DNA of 64,000 nucleotides from Longimicrobiales bacterium (lineage in GTDB: Bacteria > Gemmatimonadota > Gemmatimonadetes > Longimicrobiales > Gaopeijiaceae): positions 17,170 to 81,169 of the forward strand of contig JANQNV010000134.1 of the NCBI GenBank assembly GCA_028279425.1, read 5' to 3'. This document shows positions 53,192 to 62,612 of this stretch, piece by piece (positions within the stretch are counted from its first letter, which is position 1; the number at the start of each line of letters is the position of its first letter). Under the pieces are notes generated by a model, which saw only the letters and a list, made by a program, of their open reading frames with translations, had not been told where the DNA came from and made no database searches. The position numbers and the translations under genes were made by a program.

Positions 53192-53195
<4 letters not shown>
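51663..53195 (-). CDS. lysS: Lysyl-tRNA synthetase (class II)
   Basis: The 510-residue class II synthetase has an N-terminal OB-fold anticodon-binding domain ([22 protein letters not shown]), motif 2 around [20 protein letters not shown] and motif 3 [24 protein letters not shown]. The ATG overlaps the prfB stop (ATGA). prfB-lysS order is common in bacteria. Confidence 0.95.
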
Positions 53196-54302
<1,107 letters not shown>

Positions 54303-54335
54303 GCTCCGATCCGGTTCGGTGGACTCGCAACGAAA

Positions 54336-54364
54336 GAGGCCGCCCGCTCTCGACGGACGGCCTC
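54336..54364 (-). terminator. Intrinsic terminator before prfB
   Basis: GAGGCCG (54336-54342) and CGGCCTC (54358-54364) are perfect reverse complements, followed on the minus strand by TTTCGTT. It lies 63 nt after the stop of the zinc-ribbon gene and ends that transcript. Confidence 0.65.
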
Positions 54365-54426
54365 CAGCGCGCCAGAGGACGGAATCTAGAACAACCGCGG
54401 GCCGCTCTGAAGACCCGCCGGCCGGC

Positions 54427-55830
54427 TCAGAACACCTTCTGGCCCCGCGCGAGGATCTCGTTGAGCGCATCGAACCAGTAGGGCGTCGACTCGGCGAGTT
54501 CACGCCCCACCTGCTCGGTGTACTCGGCCCACGACTTCCGGATCTCGTCTTCGAAATCGGCGTGGAGCGAAGCCTGTTCGAGGGCCTTCTGATGCCGGTC
54601 CGGATTGTACGTGATGATGTCGGAGACCAACACGCGGGCGAGGCGCTTCGCCTTTTCGTGGGGGTCGCGCCGCCCGAACTGGAACTTGGCGGGCTCTGCG
54701 GCCGGGGCGTCGGTCGGCGCGGGCGCGGGAGCCGCCTCCACCGCCGGCGGGGTCTCTACCTCGACCTCCACCGGGGGAGGCGCGACCTCGACCGTGACCG
54801 AACCGGCGTCGATCGCGCCGCTCGGGGCGCCCTCGGCCTCCGACAGCACCGGTGCCGGCACCTCGTCGAGCGCAGGAGCGTGTCCGAGCTCGGGGCCGCC
54901 ATCGGCGGAGACGTCGACGGGGGCGTCGGCAAGGGGCGCGTATCCCTGCGGGTCCGCGTGCGACGCGACCGGCGCCTCGGCCGCCGGGGTGGCGTCGGAC
55001 CAGTCGTTGCCGCCCTCGAGGGAGGTGTCGCTCGGGTAGTCCGCCGCGGCCGCACGGGTCACGTCTTCGACCGTCTCGAGGCGTTCCACCTCGGGGGCAC
55101 CCGAGTCGAAGCCCTCCTCTGCGTAGTCGGCGCCCGGGGCATCGACCTCGAGCATGCCCATGTCGCCGCCCCAGGGATCGGCCTCGCCAGAGTCCCACCC
55201 ATCGTCGGAGACCCAGGCGCCGGCCTGCTCCTCGATGGCGGCCTCGACGGCCTCCCCTTGCGCGTGCTCCGCCGGGGGAGCCTGATGCTCGGCGGCGGGG
55301 GCCTCGTGTCCGGCGCCCCAGGGCTCACCGTTATCGGCAGCGGGGGCCTCGTCGTGGTCGGAGTGCCACGAGGCGTCCTGCGCAGCGGCCAACTCGCGAT
55401 CGCCGTCCCATCCCTCATGGTTCTCGGCGGCCGGCTCGTCGTCACCGTCCCATACCGCATTCTGCTCGCCCTCGGACACCGCCTCGGCATGGGCCGGCTC
55501 CGCCGGCACGTCGGCGGTCTCAGCGACGTGGGTCTCGGTTGCGGCCGTGGGTGCCTCGGTCGACTCGGCGACGTGGGTCTCGGTTGCGGCCGCGGGTGCC
55601 TCGGTCGACTCGGCGATGTGGGTCTCGGCGACCTCAGCGTCGGGCGCCTGGGCAGCGGCGAGCACCTCGGGCTCCGGCGCGAGATCGGCCACCGACGGGA
55701 AGACGGGCTTGTCGACGAAGAAGATCTCCGTGCACGCGCTGCACCGCACCCTGACCCCTCCCTCGGGAACCTTGTTCGGATCGACGGGAAACGAGGCGAG
55801 GCAGGCCGGGCACTGGACTGTGATGATCAT
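54427..55830 (-). CDS. Zinc-ribbon protein with long acidic disordered middle
   Basis: The 467-residue protein begins with an MJ0042-type zinc ribbon (Cys7, Cys10, Cys30, Cys33). It continues with about 320 residues of Ala/Pro/Glu/Asp-rich, low-complexity sequence that includes three repeats of THVAESTEAPxAATE encoded by a 54-bp tandem repeat at about 55500-55625. A conserved-looking C-terminal domain follows (about 375-467, HEKAKRLARVLVSDIITYN ... WFDALNEILARG). The layout recalls zinc-ribbon proteins of myxobacteria and relatives; the function is unknown to me. Confidence 0.75.
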   Translation of the reverse strand: MIITVQCPACLASFPVDPNKVPEGGVRVRCSACTEIFFVDKPVFPSVADLAPEPEVLAAAQAPDAEVAETHIAESTEAPAAATETHVAESTEAPTAATETHVAETADVPAEPAHAEAVSEGEQNAVWDGDDEPAAENHEGWDGDRELAAAQDASWHSDHDEAPAADNGEPWGAGHEAPAAEHQAPPAEHAQGEAVEAAIEEQAGAWVSDDGWDSGEADPWGGDMGMLEVDAPGADYAEEGFDSGAPEVERLETVEDVTRAAAADYPSDTSLEGGNDWSDATPAAEAPVASHADPQGYAPLADAPVDVSADGGPELGHAPALDEVPAPVLSEAEGAPSGAIDAGSVTVEVAPPPVEVEVETPPAVEAAPAPAPTDAPAAEPAKFQFGRRDPHEKAKRLARVLVSDIITYNPDRHQKALEQASLHADFEDEIRKSWAEYTEQVGRELAESTPYWFDALNEILARGQKVF

Positions 55831-55851
55831 CGTCGGACTCTAGGCGAGGGT

Positions 55852-56895
55852 TCAGTCGAGGAAGGTCGAGGGAGGGGACCGGTCGGCGCCCTTCGCACCG
55901 GGGCCGCTCTGGCGCCGGTCTACTACATACTTCGACCCGGGCAACGACTTGGCGTAGGTTTTCATTTCGGCAGCCAATTCGGAGACCTGCCCCGTGTGGC
56001 TGAAGTCGTGCACCTGATTGGTGACGACGCCGATGGACAGGGTCATGAGGGGAATGCGGTGCACGTTCCCCCGGCGGTCCTTCCCGAGGAAGTAACCGGC
56101 CGAGCGGTCTTCGACGGTGTACTGGTAGGGGATCAGTTCGTCGAAGAGGGTGATGACCTCGTCGCAGCAACGCTCGAGAAACCCGAGGTCCACATTGAAG
56201 ATGAAGTCGTCGCCACCGATGTGGCCGACGAAGCCCCCCGGGGCCATGGCCCTCACGACGTCTCGCAGGATCTTCGACAGCAGGAGAATCACCCGATCGC
56301 CCGAGTTGTAGCCGTAGCGATCGTTGAACTCCTTGAAGTGATCCAGATCGGCGTAGCAGACGGCAAAGCCGGACCCCACCGACAGCCGCTCCTGGATGTC
56401 GCGTTCGATCTGAACCGTGCCCGGCAGCCGCGTCGTGGGATGCACCGACACGTCGCGGGCTGCTCGGCGGAGCACGAGTTCGAGACGAAGGGACCACTCG
56501 CGGGCGGGCGTGCCCTCGTGGAGCACCTCGTCGGCACCGGCGGCGAGGGCGTCCGCGCCGGCCTCGGCATCACCGTCGGGAACCACGAAGACGACGGGCA
56601 CGATGGCCGTGAAGGCGTCGCGTTTCAGTTCGCGGCAGAGGGTCAGCATGGCCCCCCGGTCGACGGCCGCGTCGAGCACGACGCAGGCCGGATACGACCG
56701 ATTGAGCAACGCCCGCACATCGTCGGCCGAACCGAGACGGGTGGCACTCAGCGCGTGCTGAAGACCGAACGCCTCGAGTCTGGCGAGAATCTCGGGGCGG
56801 CCGGAGCCGAAGTATGCAATGATCCGCTGCGACGGAGACGCTCGCTTTTCGGAACGCATCGTCGGTACGGTCAGCGTCGATCCTCTGGGGCCCAA
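55852..56895 (-). CDS. Receiver-like plus GGDEF-type protein with GGDDF signature
   Basis: The 347-residue protein has an N-terminal receiver-like domain (Asp75 in CVVLDAAVD, PVVFVV strand) and a C-terminal GGDEF domain whose signature is GGDDF (227-231, VGHIGGDDFIF), preceded by FAVCYADLDHFKEFNDRYGYNSGD. The change of Glu to Asp in the signature may weaken or alter diguanylate cyclase activity. The TTG at 56895 has GAGAGGAGAG upstream and overlaps rnr by 25 bp. The ATG at 56859 is an alternative without a good ribosome-binding site. Confidence 0.8.
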   Translation of the reverse strand: MGPRGSTLTVPTMRSEKRASPSQRIIAYFGSGRPEILARLEAFGLQHALSATRLGSADDVRALLNRSYPACVVLDAAVDRGAMLTLCRELKRDAFTAIVPVVFVVPDGDAEAGADALAAGADEVLHEGTPAREWSLRLELVLRRAARDVSVHPTTRLPGTVQIERDIQERLSVGSGFAVCYADLDHFKEFNDRYGYNSGDRVILLLSKILRDVVRAMAPGGFVGHIGGDDFIFNVDLGFLERCCDEVITLFDELIPYQYTVEDRSAGYFLGKDRRGNVHRIPLMTLSIGVVTNQVHDFSHTGQVSELAAEMKTYAKSLPGSKYVVDRRQSGPGAKGADRSPPSTFLD

Positions 56896-59018
56896 ACCCG
56901 CTCTCCTCTCGGCAACGCCTCGAGGAGAAGGAAGTCCACGTGGCGCTCTTCTTTGTCTACGCGCGCGACCTGCACCCGCACCCGATCACCCAATCGGAAA
57001 CGCCGTCCCCTGCGACTCCCGACCAGGGAGTATTCGGCCTCGCGAAACTCGTAGTAGTCGTCCTCGAGAGCGTTGACGTGCACCAACCCCTCGACGAAGA
57101 ACCGATCGAGCAACACGAAAAACCCGAACGACGTCACCCCCGCCACACTGCCCTCGAACTCGTCGCCGAGATGGCGTTCCATGAACTCGATCTTCTTGAG
57201 TTCGACGCTATCCCTTTCGGCCTGCGTGGCGGCCTGCTCTCTCCACGATGAACGGTCGGCAACGTCGTCGAGTTCATCGGCCCACTCTGAGGGAGCCGTC
57301 CCCTTGTCCAGCAAGACCCGGACCAGCGCTCGATGGGTCACGAGGTCGGGATATCGACGGATCGGAGAGGTGAAGTGTGCATAATGCTCCAGGGCGAGGC
57401 CGAAATGGCCCAGGTTGGCCGAGGAGTACCGAGCGCGCTGCATGGATCGGAGCACCACCGTCGACACGAGGTTGGCCTCCGGGCGGCCTGCGGCGGCCTC
57501 GAGTACCGCCTTGAGGTCGCGGGGCCGCAGGGAACGACGCGGAAGAGATTGCCCGAGGGTGGCAAGAAATTCCCGAAGGTTTTCGGTCTTCTCCACGCTG
57601 GGCGGCTCGTGCACGCGATACAGCACCGGAAGGTTTTTCCCGGACCCGACGCGCGCCACGATCTCGTTGGCGAGTAGCATGAAGTCCTCGACGAGTCGGT
57701 GACTGTCGAGGCGCTCGACACGCTGGATGTCGATGGGCATCCCCTCGTCGTCGAGCACGACGCGCGCCTCGGGCATGTCGAAGTCGATGCTTCCCCGCTC
57801 GTCTCTCCGGGTCCGGAGTCCCCGCGCCACGCGATCCAGATCGCGGACCGCCGCGTCGGTCTCGGCATCGAGCGAGGCGTCCCCGCCGAGAATCCGGCCG
57901 GCCGTCTGGTAGTCGAGCTTGTGGCGCGAGCGGATGACCGTGCGCGCGAACCGGTGCTCGAACACCTGTCCGTTCGTATCGAGTGTGGCGAACACCGACA
58001 CCGCGTAGCGGTCCTCGTCGGGCCGCAGAGAGCACGCCCCCGACGACAGCGCATGGGGGAGCATGGGGATCACACGATCGACCAGGTACACGCTGGTGCC
58101 GCGGTCGAGCGCCTCGAGGTCGACCACCCCGCCCTTCGGCACGTAGTGCGACACATCCGCGATGTGGATCCCGACCTCGTATCGTCCCCCCTCGAGGGGC
58201 CGGATCGACAGGGCGTCGTCGTGGTCTTTGGCGTCGATGGGGTCGATGGTGAAGACGAGCTGGTCGCGCAGATCCTCGCGATCGGCGCCGACGTCGACGG
58301 ACTGCTGGGCCGACGCCAGGGCGGCGCGCTCGACCTCGGGCGAGAACTCGAGAGCGAGGCCGTGGCCGAACAACACCGACAAGACGTCCACGCCGGGGTC
58401 CGACATGGGGCCCAACACCCGCTCGACCTCGCCGGTAGGGCCGTGACGTCGAGCGCCGTAGGCGACGATGCGAACGACGACCACATCGCCCTCTTCGGCT
58501 TCGCCTTCGTCGCCCCACGGGATCATGATGTCGGGCCCCATCTTCGGGTCGAGGGGGACCACATAGCCGATCTTGCGACTGCGGTGGAGTGTGCCGACCA
58601 CGGTCGGGTGCGCCCGCTCGAGCACCTTGATCACCCGGCCCACGGGGTTGCGCCCCTTGGGCCGACGCTCGATCCGCACGACGGCCTTGTCGCCATCCAT
58701 CGCGGTGTCGAGGTCCGAACCGGGGATGAAGACGTCCTGGTGGTCGGCCTCGTCCGGCCGCAGGAAGGCGTCGCCCGACCGAATCGTCGCCACCCGCCCC
58801 GTCACGAGGCTGATGCGATCGGGTGCAGCAAAGCGGCCGCCTTTGACGCGGTAGACGGTGCCTTTGCGTTCCATATCCGTCAGCAGCGTCTTGAGGCGCT
58901 TGCTGCCCTCCCGCACTCCGAGTTCGCGCGCGATGTACTTGGGGCGCATGGGGCCGCGCTTGGAGGAGCGCAGGACCTTCAAGACCGCCTTCTCGGTGAT
59001 GGCTTTGCGTTGACTCAC
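56871..59018 (-). CDS. rnr: Ribonuclease R
   Basis: The 715-residue exoribonuclease degrades structured RNA 3' to 5'. It has an N-terminal winged helix, two cold-shock domains, the RNB catalytic domain (IDPIDAKDHDDALSI with the clustered Asp residues; LPHALSSGACSLRP; HYAHFTSPIRRYPDLVTHR) and a C-terminal S1 domain (LGDEFEGSVAGVTSFGFFVLLDRFFVEGLVHV). The usual Lys-rich C-terminal tail is absent. Confidence 0.95.
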   Translation of the reverse strand: MSQRKAITEKAVLKVLRSSKRGPMRPKYIARELGVREGSKRLKTLLTDMERKGTVYRVKGGRFAAPDRISLVTGRVATIRSGDAFLRPDEADHQDVFIPGSDLDTAMDGDKAVVRIERRPKGRNPVGRVIKVLERAHPTVVGTLHRSRKIGYVVPLDPKMGPDIMIPWGDEGEAEEGDVVVVRIVAYGARRHGPTGEVERVLGPMSDPGVDVLSVLFGHGLALEFSPEVERAALASAQQSVDVGADREDLRDQLVFTIDPIDAKDHDDALSIRPLEGGRYEVGIHIADVSHYVPKGGVVDLEALDRGTSVYLVDRVIPMLPHALSSGACSLRPDEDRYAVSVFATLDTNGQVFEHRFARTVIRSRHKLDYQTAGRILGGDASLDAETDAAVRDLDRVARGLRTRRDERGSIDFDMPEARVVLDDEGMPIDIQRVERLDSHRLVEDFMLLANEIVARVGSGKNLPVLYRVHEPPSVEKTENLREFLATLGQSLPRRSLRPRDLKAVLEAAAGRPEANLVSTVVLRSMQRARYSSANLGHFGLALEHYAHFTSPIRRYPDLVTHRALVRVLLDKGTAPSEWADELDDVADRSSWREQAATQAERDSVELKKIEFMERHLGDEFEGSVAGVTSFGFFVLLDRFFVEGLVHVNALEDDYYEFREAEYSLVGSRRGRRFRLGDRVRVQVARVDKEERHVDFLLLEALPRGERVWAPEDRR

Positions 59019-59037
59019 GCGACCTTCCGGTGTGGGT

Positions 59038-59871
59038 TCAGTGAAAGAGACGGATGCGCAGCATACCGGCGCCCCGGATCGGTCCGACCCCCGGCGTCAC
59101 GGAGAGGTCGACGGCGTCCCGCTGGAGGCGACGGTGAACGTACACCTCGATCGCGCTCAGGAGATGATTCGCGACCACCGCTCCGAACGCCACCGACGAC
59201 CGGCGGAAGGCGTCGTCGCTCGCGGTGATCACGTCGGCGAAGCGCTGTTGCGATCGAGAGTCCCCGGCCCAGTCCCACGCAAGCTCGGCGGGATAGGCAC
59301 GGTCGCTGTAGTACTCGAGTGCGGAGTCGTAGCCCGGCGCAATCGGGGACGCGTCCAGATCGCCGCGGAGGAAGATGTCGGCGGCCAACCTCCACTGACG
59401 CCCGTTGAAGGCGTCCGGGGCACGCTCCGGCTGGATCCCGGGGGCCGACGGATCCGCATCGAACGCCCCCGATCGGGGCCACTGCGTGAGTCGCTCGTAG
59501 TACTCGAAGGGTCCCTCCACCCGAGGGATCGGCGATCCGCGCGCCACCTCCCAGGCGAAGTCCCGGTACTCGCCCCGCAAGCGCCGGCCATCGCGTCGGC
59601 CATCGAGGGCGACCCACCACCCGGCCACCTCGAGGGCGGCGAATGCAGACGCCATCCAGCGTCGACCGTCGAGTGCCTGCCCCAGGCCGGGTAGCAACAG
59701 GGAAGCGACGACGGGAGCGGCGGTGCTCTCGCCGAAGAGGGGTCCGTCCAACGAAGGCGACACCGAGGGCAGCACCGGCCAGGCGTCGTACGCACGCTGG
59801 GCGCGCACACCCGAGACCAGGAGCGCGCTGAGGGCGAACGCCGCCCCGATCGCGAGGGGACGCCGAATCAG
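59038..59871 (-). CDS. Secreted DUF5683-like hypothetical protein (apparent CTG start)
   Basis: The 277-residue product follows the PorV-like gene. The frame has no ATG, GTG or TTG that gives a signal peptide. The CTG at 59871 overlaps the upstream TGA (CTGA) and begins a perfect one (IRRPLAIGAAFALSALLVSGVRAQ). The mature part contains LLLPGLGQALDGRRWMASAFAALEVAGWWVA, as in DUF5683-type proteins, then an aromatic-rich region and a last strand ending IRLFH. It is probably an envelope protein working with its PorV-like neighbour; this is inference. Confidence 0.65.
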   Translation of the reverse strand: MIRRPLAIGAAFALSALLVSGVRAQRAYDAWPVLPSVSPSLDGPLFGESTAAPVVASLLLPGLGQALDGRRWMASAFAALEVAGWWVALDGRRDGRRLRGEYRDFAWEVARGSPIPRVEGPFEYYERLTQWPRSGAFDADPSAPGIQPERAPDAFNGRQWRLAADIFLRGDLDASPIAPGYDSALEYYSDRAYPAELAWDWAGDSRSQQRFADVITASDDAFRRSSVAFGAVVANHLLSAIEVYVHRRLQRDAVDLSVTPGVGPIRGAGMLRIRLFH

Positions 59872-60869
59872 AAGAGAATACCCAGCGTCACCTGAACGGG
59901 CTCGGACTCGCCGGCGAGCGTCGTCGTCCCGAGGGTCTTGGCGATACCGAGATCGATGCGGTCGTACCGGAGACCGACTCCGACCGCGGCCCCGTCGAGC
60001 TGGAGTTCGCCTCCCCACACGTAGCCCGCGCGCACGTAGAGCGCCTGCTCGAGTCCCGCCCCGAGTTCGGCCCCCATGTAGGTCGCCGCCGACCCGGCGT
60101 CTCGCCAGCGGTCTTCGCGCTCCAGCGCCACGATCGCGCGGATCTCCGGGGTGTCGACGAAGTGACGCGCCACATCGTAGGCCGCAGCCAGCCGGTAGCG
60201 CGTGGGGAGCGGGTCGGCCTGCTCTTCGTTGAAGAACTGGATCCTCGGCCCCGCGTGCGCGAGGGAGGCCCCCAACCGCAGCGGGAGATCGAACACGTCG
60301 GCCCACTGGACTCCGGCGTCGAGCAGGACGGTCGTGGCCGTGACCCCGGGGTCGCAGTCGCCCCGGCAGGTGAACCGCTGCTGCATCAGCTTGAGATTCA
60401 CCCCGGCCATGAAGCCGCCGAACACGTTGGAGGCGAGCGACAACACGCCCACATGGTTGCGGTTCGAGATGATGCCGAGCTCGTTCTGCTGCGCATCGAC
60501 GAACGGAATATCGCCCACGTCGGTCAGCTGGTACGACACGGCCAGAACCCCGAGCCCGGGTCGGGCGAATATCGTGCTGAGCGAGGTCGCGTCACCTGCG
60601 AGGTCTTCACCTCGATGGACCTGGAAGCGCCCGGCCGTCTGCTCGGCGAGTCCCGCCGGATTCCACCACACGCCCTCCGGCCCGGAGAGCGCAGTCATGG
60701 CGCGGCCCATCGCCACCGCCTTCGCCCCGGTCGGCAACAGGAGGAAGAGCGCCCCCTCGGACGCCGGCCCGGCCTGGGCCCGCGACGGGGCTGCGGACGT
60801 CGCCCACACGGTGAGCCCGATGAGAGCCGTGGTGAGGAGGCGGAGGAGACGAGCAGACCGAGCCATCAT
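59868..60869 (-). CDS. PorV/PorQ-family outer-membrane protein
   Basis: The 333-residue barrel protein has a signal peptide (cleavage near SRAQA) and the family start GALFLLLPTGAKAVAMGRAMTALSGPEGVWWNPAGLA, followed by beta-strands ending in GILF with a terminal Phe. In Bacteroidota, PorV and PorQ serve the type IX secretion system; in other phyla relatives occur without it. No other T9SS gene is in the window. The ATG overlaps the era stop (ATGATG). Confidence 0.82.
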   Translation of the reverse strand: MMARSARLLRLLTTALIGLTVWATSAAPSRAQAGPASEGALFLLLPTGAKAVAMGRAMTALSGPEGVWWNPAGLAEQTAGRFQVHRGEDLAGDATSLSTIFARPGLGVLAVSYQLTDVGDIPFVDAQQNELGIISNRNHVGVLSLASNVFGGFMAGVNLKLMQQRFTCRGDCDPGVTATTVLLDAGVQWADVFDLPLRLGASLAHAGPRIQFFNEEQADPLPTRYRLAAAYDVARHFVDTPEIRAIVALEREDRWRDAGSAATYMGAELGAGLEQALYVRAGYVWGGELQLDGAAVGVGLRYDRIDLGIAKTLGTTTLAGESEPVQVTLGILF

Positions 60870-61798
60870 GGAGCGTCTTCGGGCACGTGGTAGCCGAGGC
60901 GGGCGAGGGCCTGTCGCTTCCGACGCCAGCCGGCGAGCGGCTTCACCCACAGGTCGAGATACACGGGCCGACCGAGAAAGGTCTCGATCTTCTGCCGGGA
61001 TCGCATCCCCAACTCACGGATCGCGCGCCCCTTGCTCCCGATCAGGATTCCCTTCTGGGACTTGCGTTCCACGAACACCGTCACGCCGATGTAGATCGGG
61101 TCCTGCCCCTCTCGGAACTCCTCGACCTGGGTCGCGACGGCGTAGGGGATTTCCTCGTCGTACAGCTCGAACACGGTCTCGCGGACGAACTCCGCGACGA
61201 AAAACCGCACGGGCTGCATCGCGAGATCGTCGGCGGGATAGAGGAACGGGCCCTCCGGGAGCGCGTCCTCCAGAGCCCGAATCAGGCCGGCGACCCCGTC
61301 GCCTGTGCGGGCCGAGATGCGGTGTGGCTCGACGCCCAGCTCTTCGAGCGACCAGCGCGCGGCCTCGTTGACGCGCTCCTCGGGGGCCGAATCCACCTTG
61401 TTGATCGCCACGATCACCTGGGCGGTACTCTCGCTCAACGCCTCCGTGACGACCGTGCGCCGCACCTCTTCGAGGGGGCGCGTCGGGTCGAGCAGGAGGA
61501 CCACGACGTCGGCCTCACGGAGCGCTTCGTGCGCGGCGCCCAGCATGGCGCGCTGATGGAGGTCCTTCACCTCCAGAAGCCCCGGCGTGTCGAGGAAGAT
61601 CATCTGATGGTGGTCGGTCGTGCGCAGCCCCGTCACTCGCTGCCAGGTGGTCTGTGCACGCGGGCTCACGATGGAGAGCTTCTCGCCCACCAGCGCGTTC
61701 ATCAGCGTCGACTTCCCCGCGTTGGGTCGGCCCACGAGGGCCACGTAACCGGTGCGCAGCGGGACGCTCGGGCTGTTCGTATCGTCCGGGTCGTTCAT
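60866..61798 (-). CDS. era: GTPase Era
   Basis: The 310-residue GTPase assists 16S rRNA maturation and 30S assembly. The GTPase domain has GRPNAGKSTLMNAL, TTWQRVTG, DTPGLLE and NKVDSAPEE. The C-terminal KH domain has the GILIGSKGRAIRELGMRSRQKIE signature. A short N-terminal extension (about 15 residues) precedes the fold. I start at the ATG at 61798. Confidence 0.95.
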   Translation of the reverse strand: MNDPDDTNSPSVPLRTGYVALVGRPNAGKSTLMNALVGEKLSIVSPRAQTTWQRVTGLRTTDHHQMIFLDTPGLLEVKDLHQRAMLGAAHEALREADVVVLLLDPTRPLEEVRRTVVTEALSESTAQVIVAINKVDSAPEERVNEAARWSLEELGVEPHRISARTGDGVAGLIRALEDALPEGPFLYPADDLAMQPVRFFVAEFVRETVFELYDEEIPYAVATQVEEFREGQDPIYIGVTVFVERKSQKGILIGSKGRAIRELGMRSRQKIETFLGRPVYLDLWVKPLAGWRRKRQALARLGYHVPEDAP

Positions 61799-61859
61799 CG
61801 AGACAAGGTAACGCCCAGCCGGAAGTGCCGGCCCCTCTGGCGCTATCTCCGACGTACGC

Positions 61860-62612
61860 TCAGCCCCCGCCGCGACGCGTCCAGGCCACGACCGTGAGGC
61901 AGCCTCCGGCCAGGTCGGCGGGGGCCTCGCCACCGCGGTAGAGTTCGATCGCCTCGAGATCGGAGCTCCGCAACTCCCGCAACGCCAAGGCTCCGGCGCC
62001 CCCGAACGCCTCACGCCCATCAATCCAGACCCTCGGGAAGCAGCGGCCCCCTCTGAAGTGGAAGTCTGGGGTGTCGAAGGGGCCCTTGCGCTCGACCCTC
62101 ACCCCCGGGAGTTCGCCAAGCAAGTCTCCGATCGGCACGAGTCCCCGGGATTGGAGTCGAGGCGCTGACATGAAGAGACCCGAATGAACCTCCCTGCGAC
62201 GGCGGTGGTCCGCCATCTGGCGCATTCGCAGGGAAGGCCGGACTTCGACGAGAATACCCGCGAGTTCGATCGCTTCGGCCGACAGCTCGATCTCGAGGCG
62301 CAGCCCCTGGCCCAGCTGGGGGGCCAGTGGAAAGTCCCGGTCGCCGTACGAGAGATGACTCACCCGGACCGTGTCGTCAGCCGCGATGGGCCCCGGCAGG
62401 GCGAAGAAACCGTCCTCGTCCGTGGCTACGCGGTAGCCTGCCTTGACCAACAGAACGTCCGCAGCCTCCACTGCCCTGCCACGCGTGTCGCGGACCCAAC
62501 CATAGGCAGCAACCGTAGCAGCCGTATCGGGCTCGACGCTCTGGGCTGCAACTGCGGACGGTTGACCTGCCAACACGACGGCCAAGCCGAAAACTGCCGG
62601 TGCCACCCTCAT
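61860..62612 (-). CDS. Secreted carboxypeptidase-regulatory-like protein with TonB-plug-like domain
   Basis: The 250-residue protein has a signal peptide (ending AVAAQ), a CarboxypepD_reg-like beta-sandwich (about 38-105, AYGWVRDTRGRAVEAADVLL ... LSYGDRDF) and a region like the plug of TonB-dependent receptors (about 150-250, IGDLLGELPGVRVERKG, RCFPRVWIDGREAF, DLEAIELYRGGEAPADLAGGC). There is no receptor barrel, so this is a plug-only protein of a type common in Gemmatimonadota and Bacteroidota. The two late cysteines may pair. It is coupled to the beta-propeller gene by ATGA. Confidence 0.72.
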   Translation of the reverse strand: MRVAPAVFGLAVVLAGQPSAVAAQSVEPDTAATVAAYGWVRDTRGRAVEAADVLLVKAGYRVATDEDGFFALPGPIAADDTVRVSHLSYGDRDFPLAPQLGQGLRLEIELSAEAIELAGILVEVRPSLRMRQMADHRRRREVHSGLFMSAPRLQSRGLVPIGDLLGELPGVRVERKGPFDTPDFHFRGGRCFPRVWIDGREAFGGAGALALRELRSSDLEAIELYRGGEAPADLAGGCLTVVAWTRRGGG

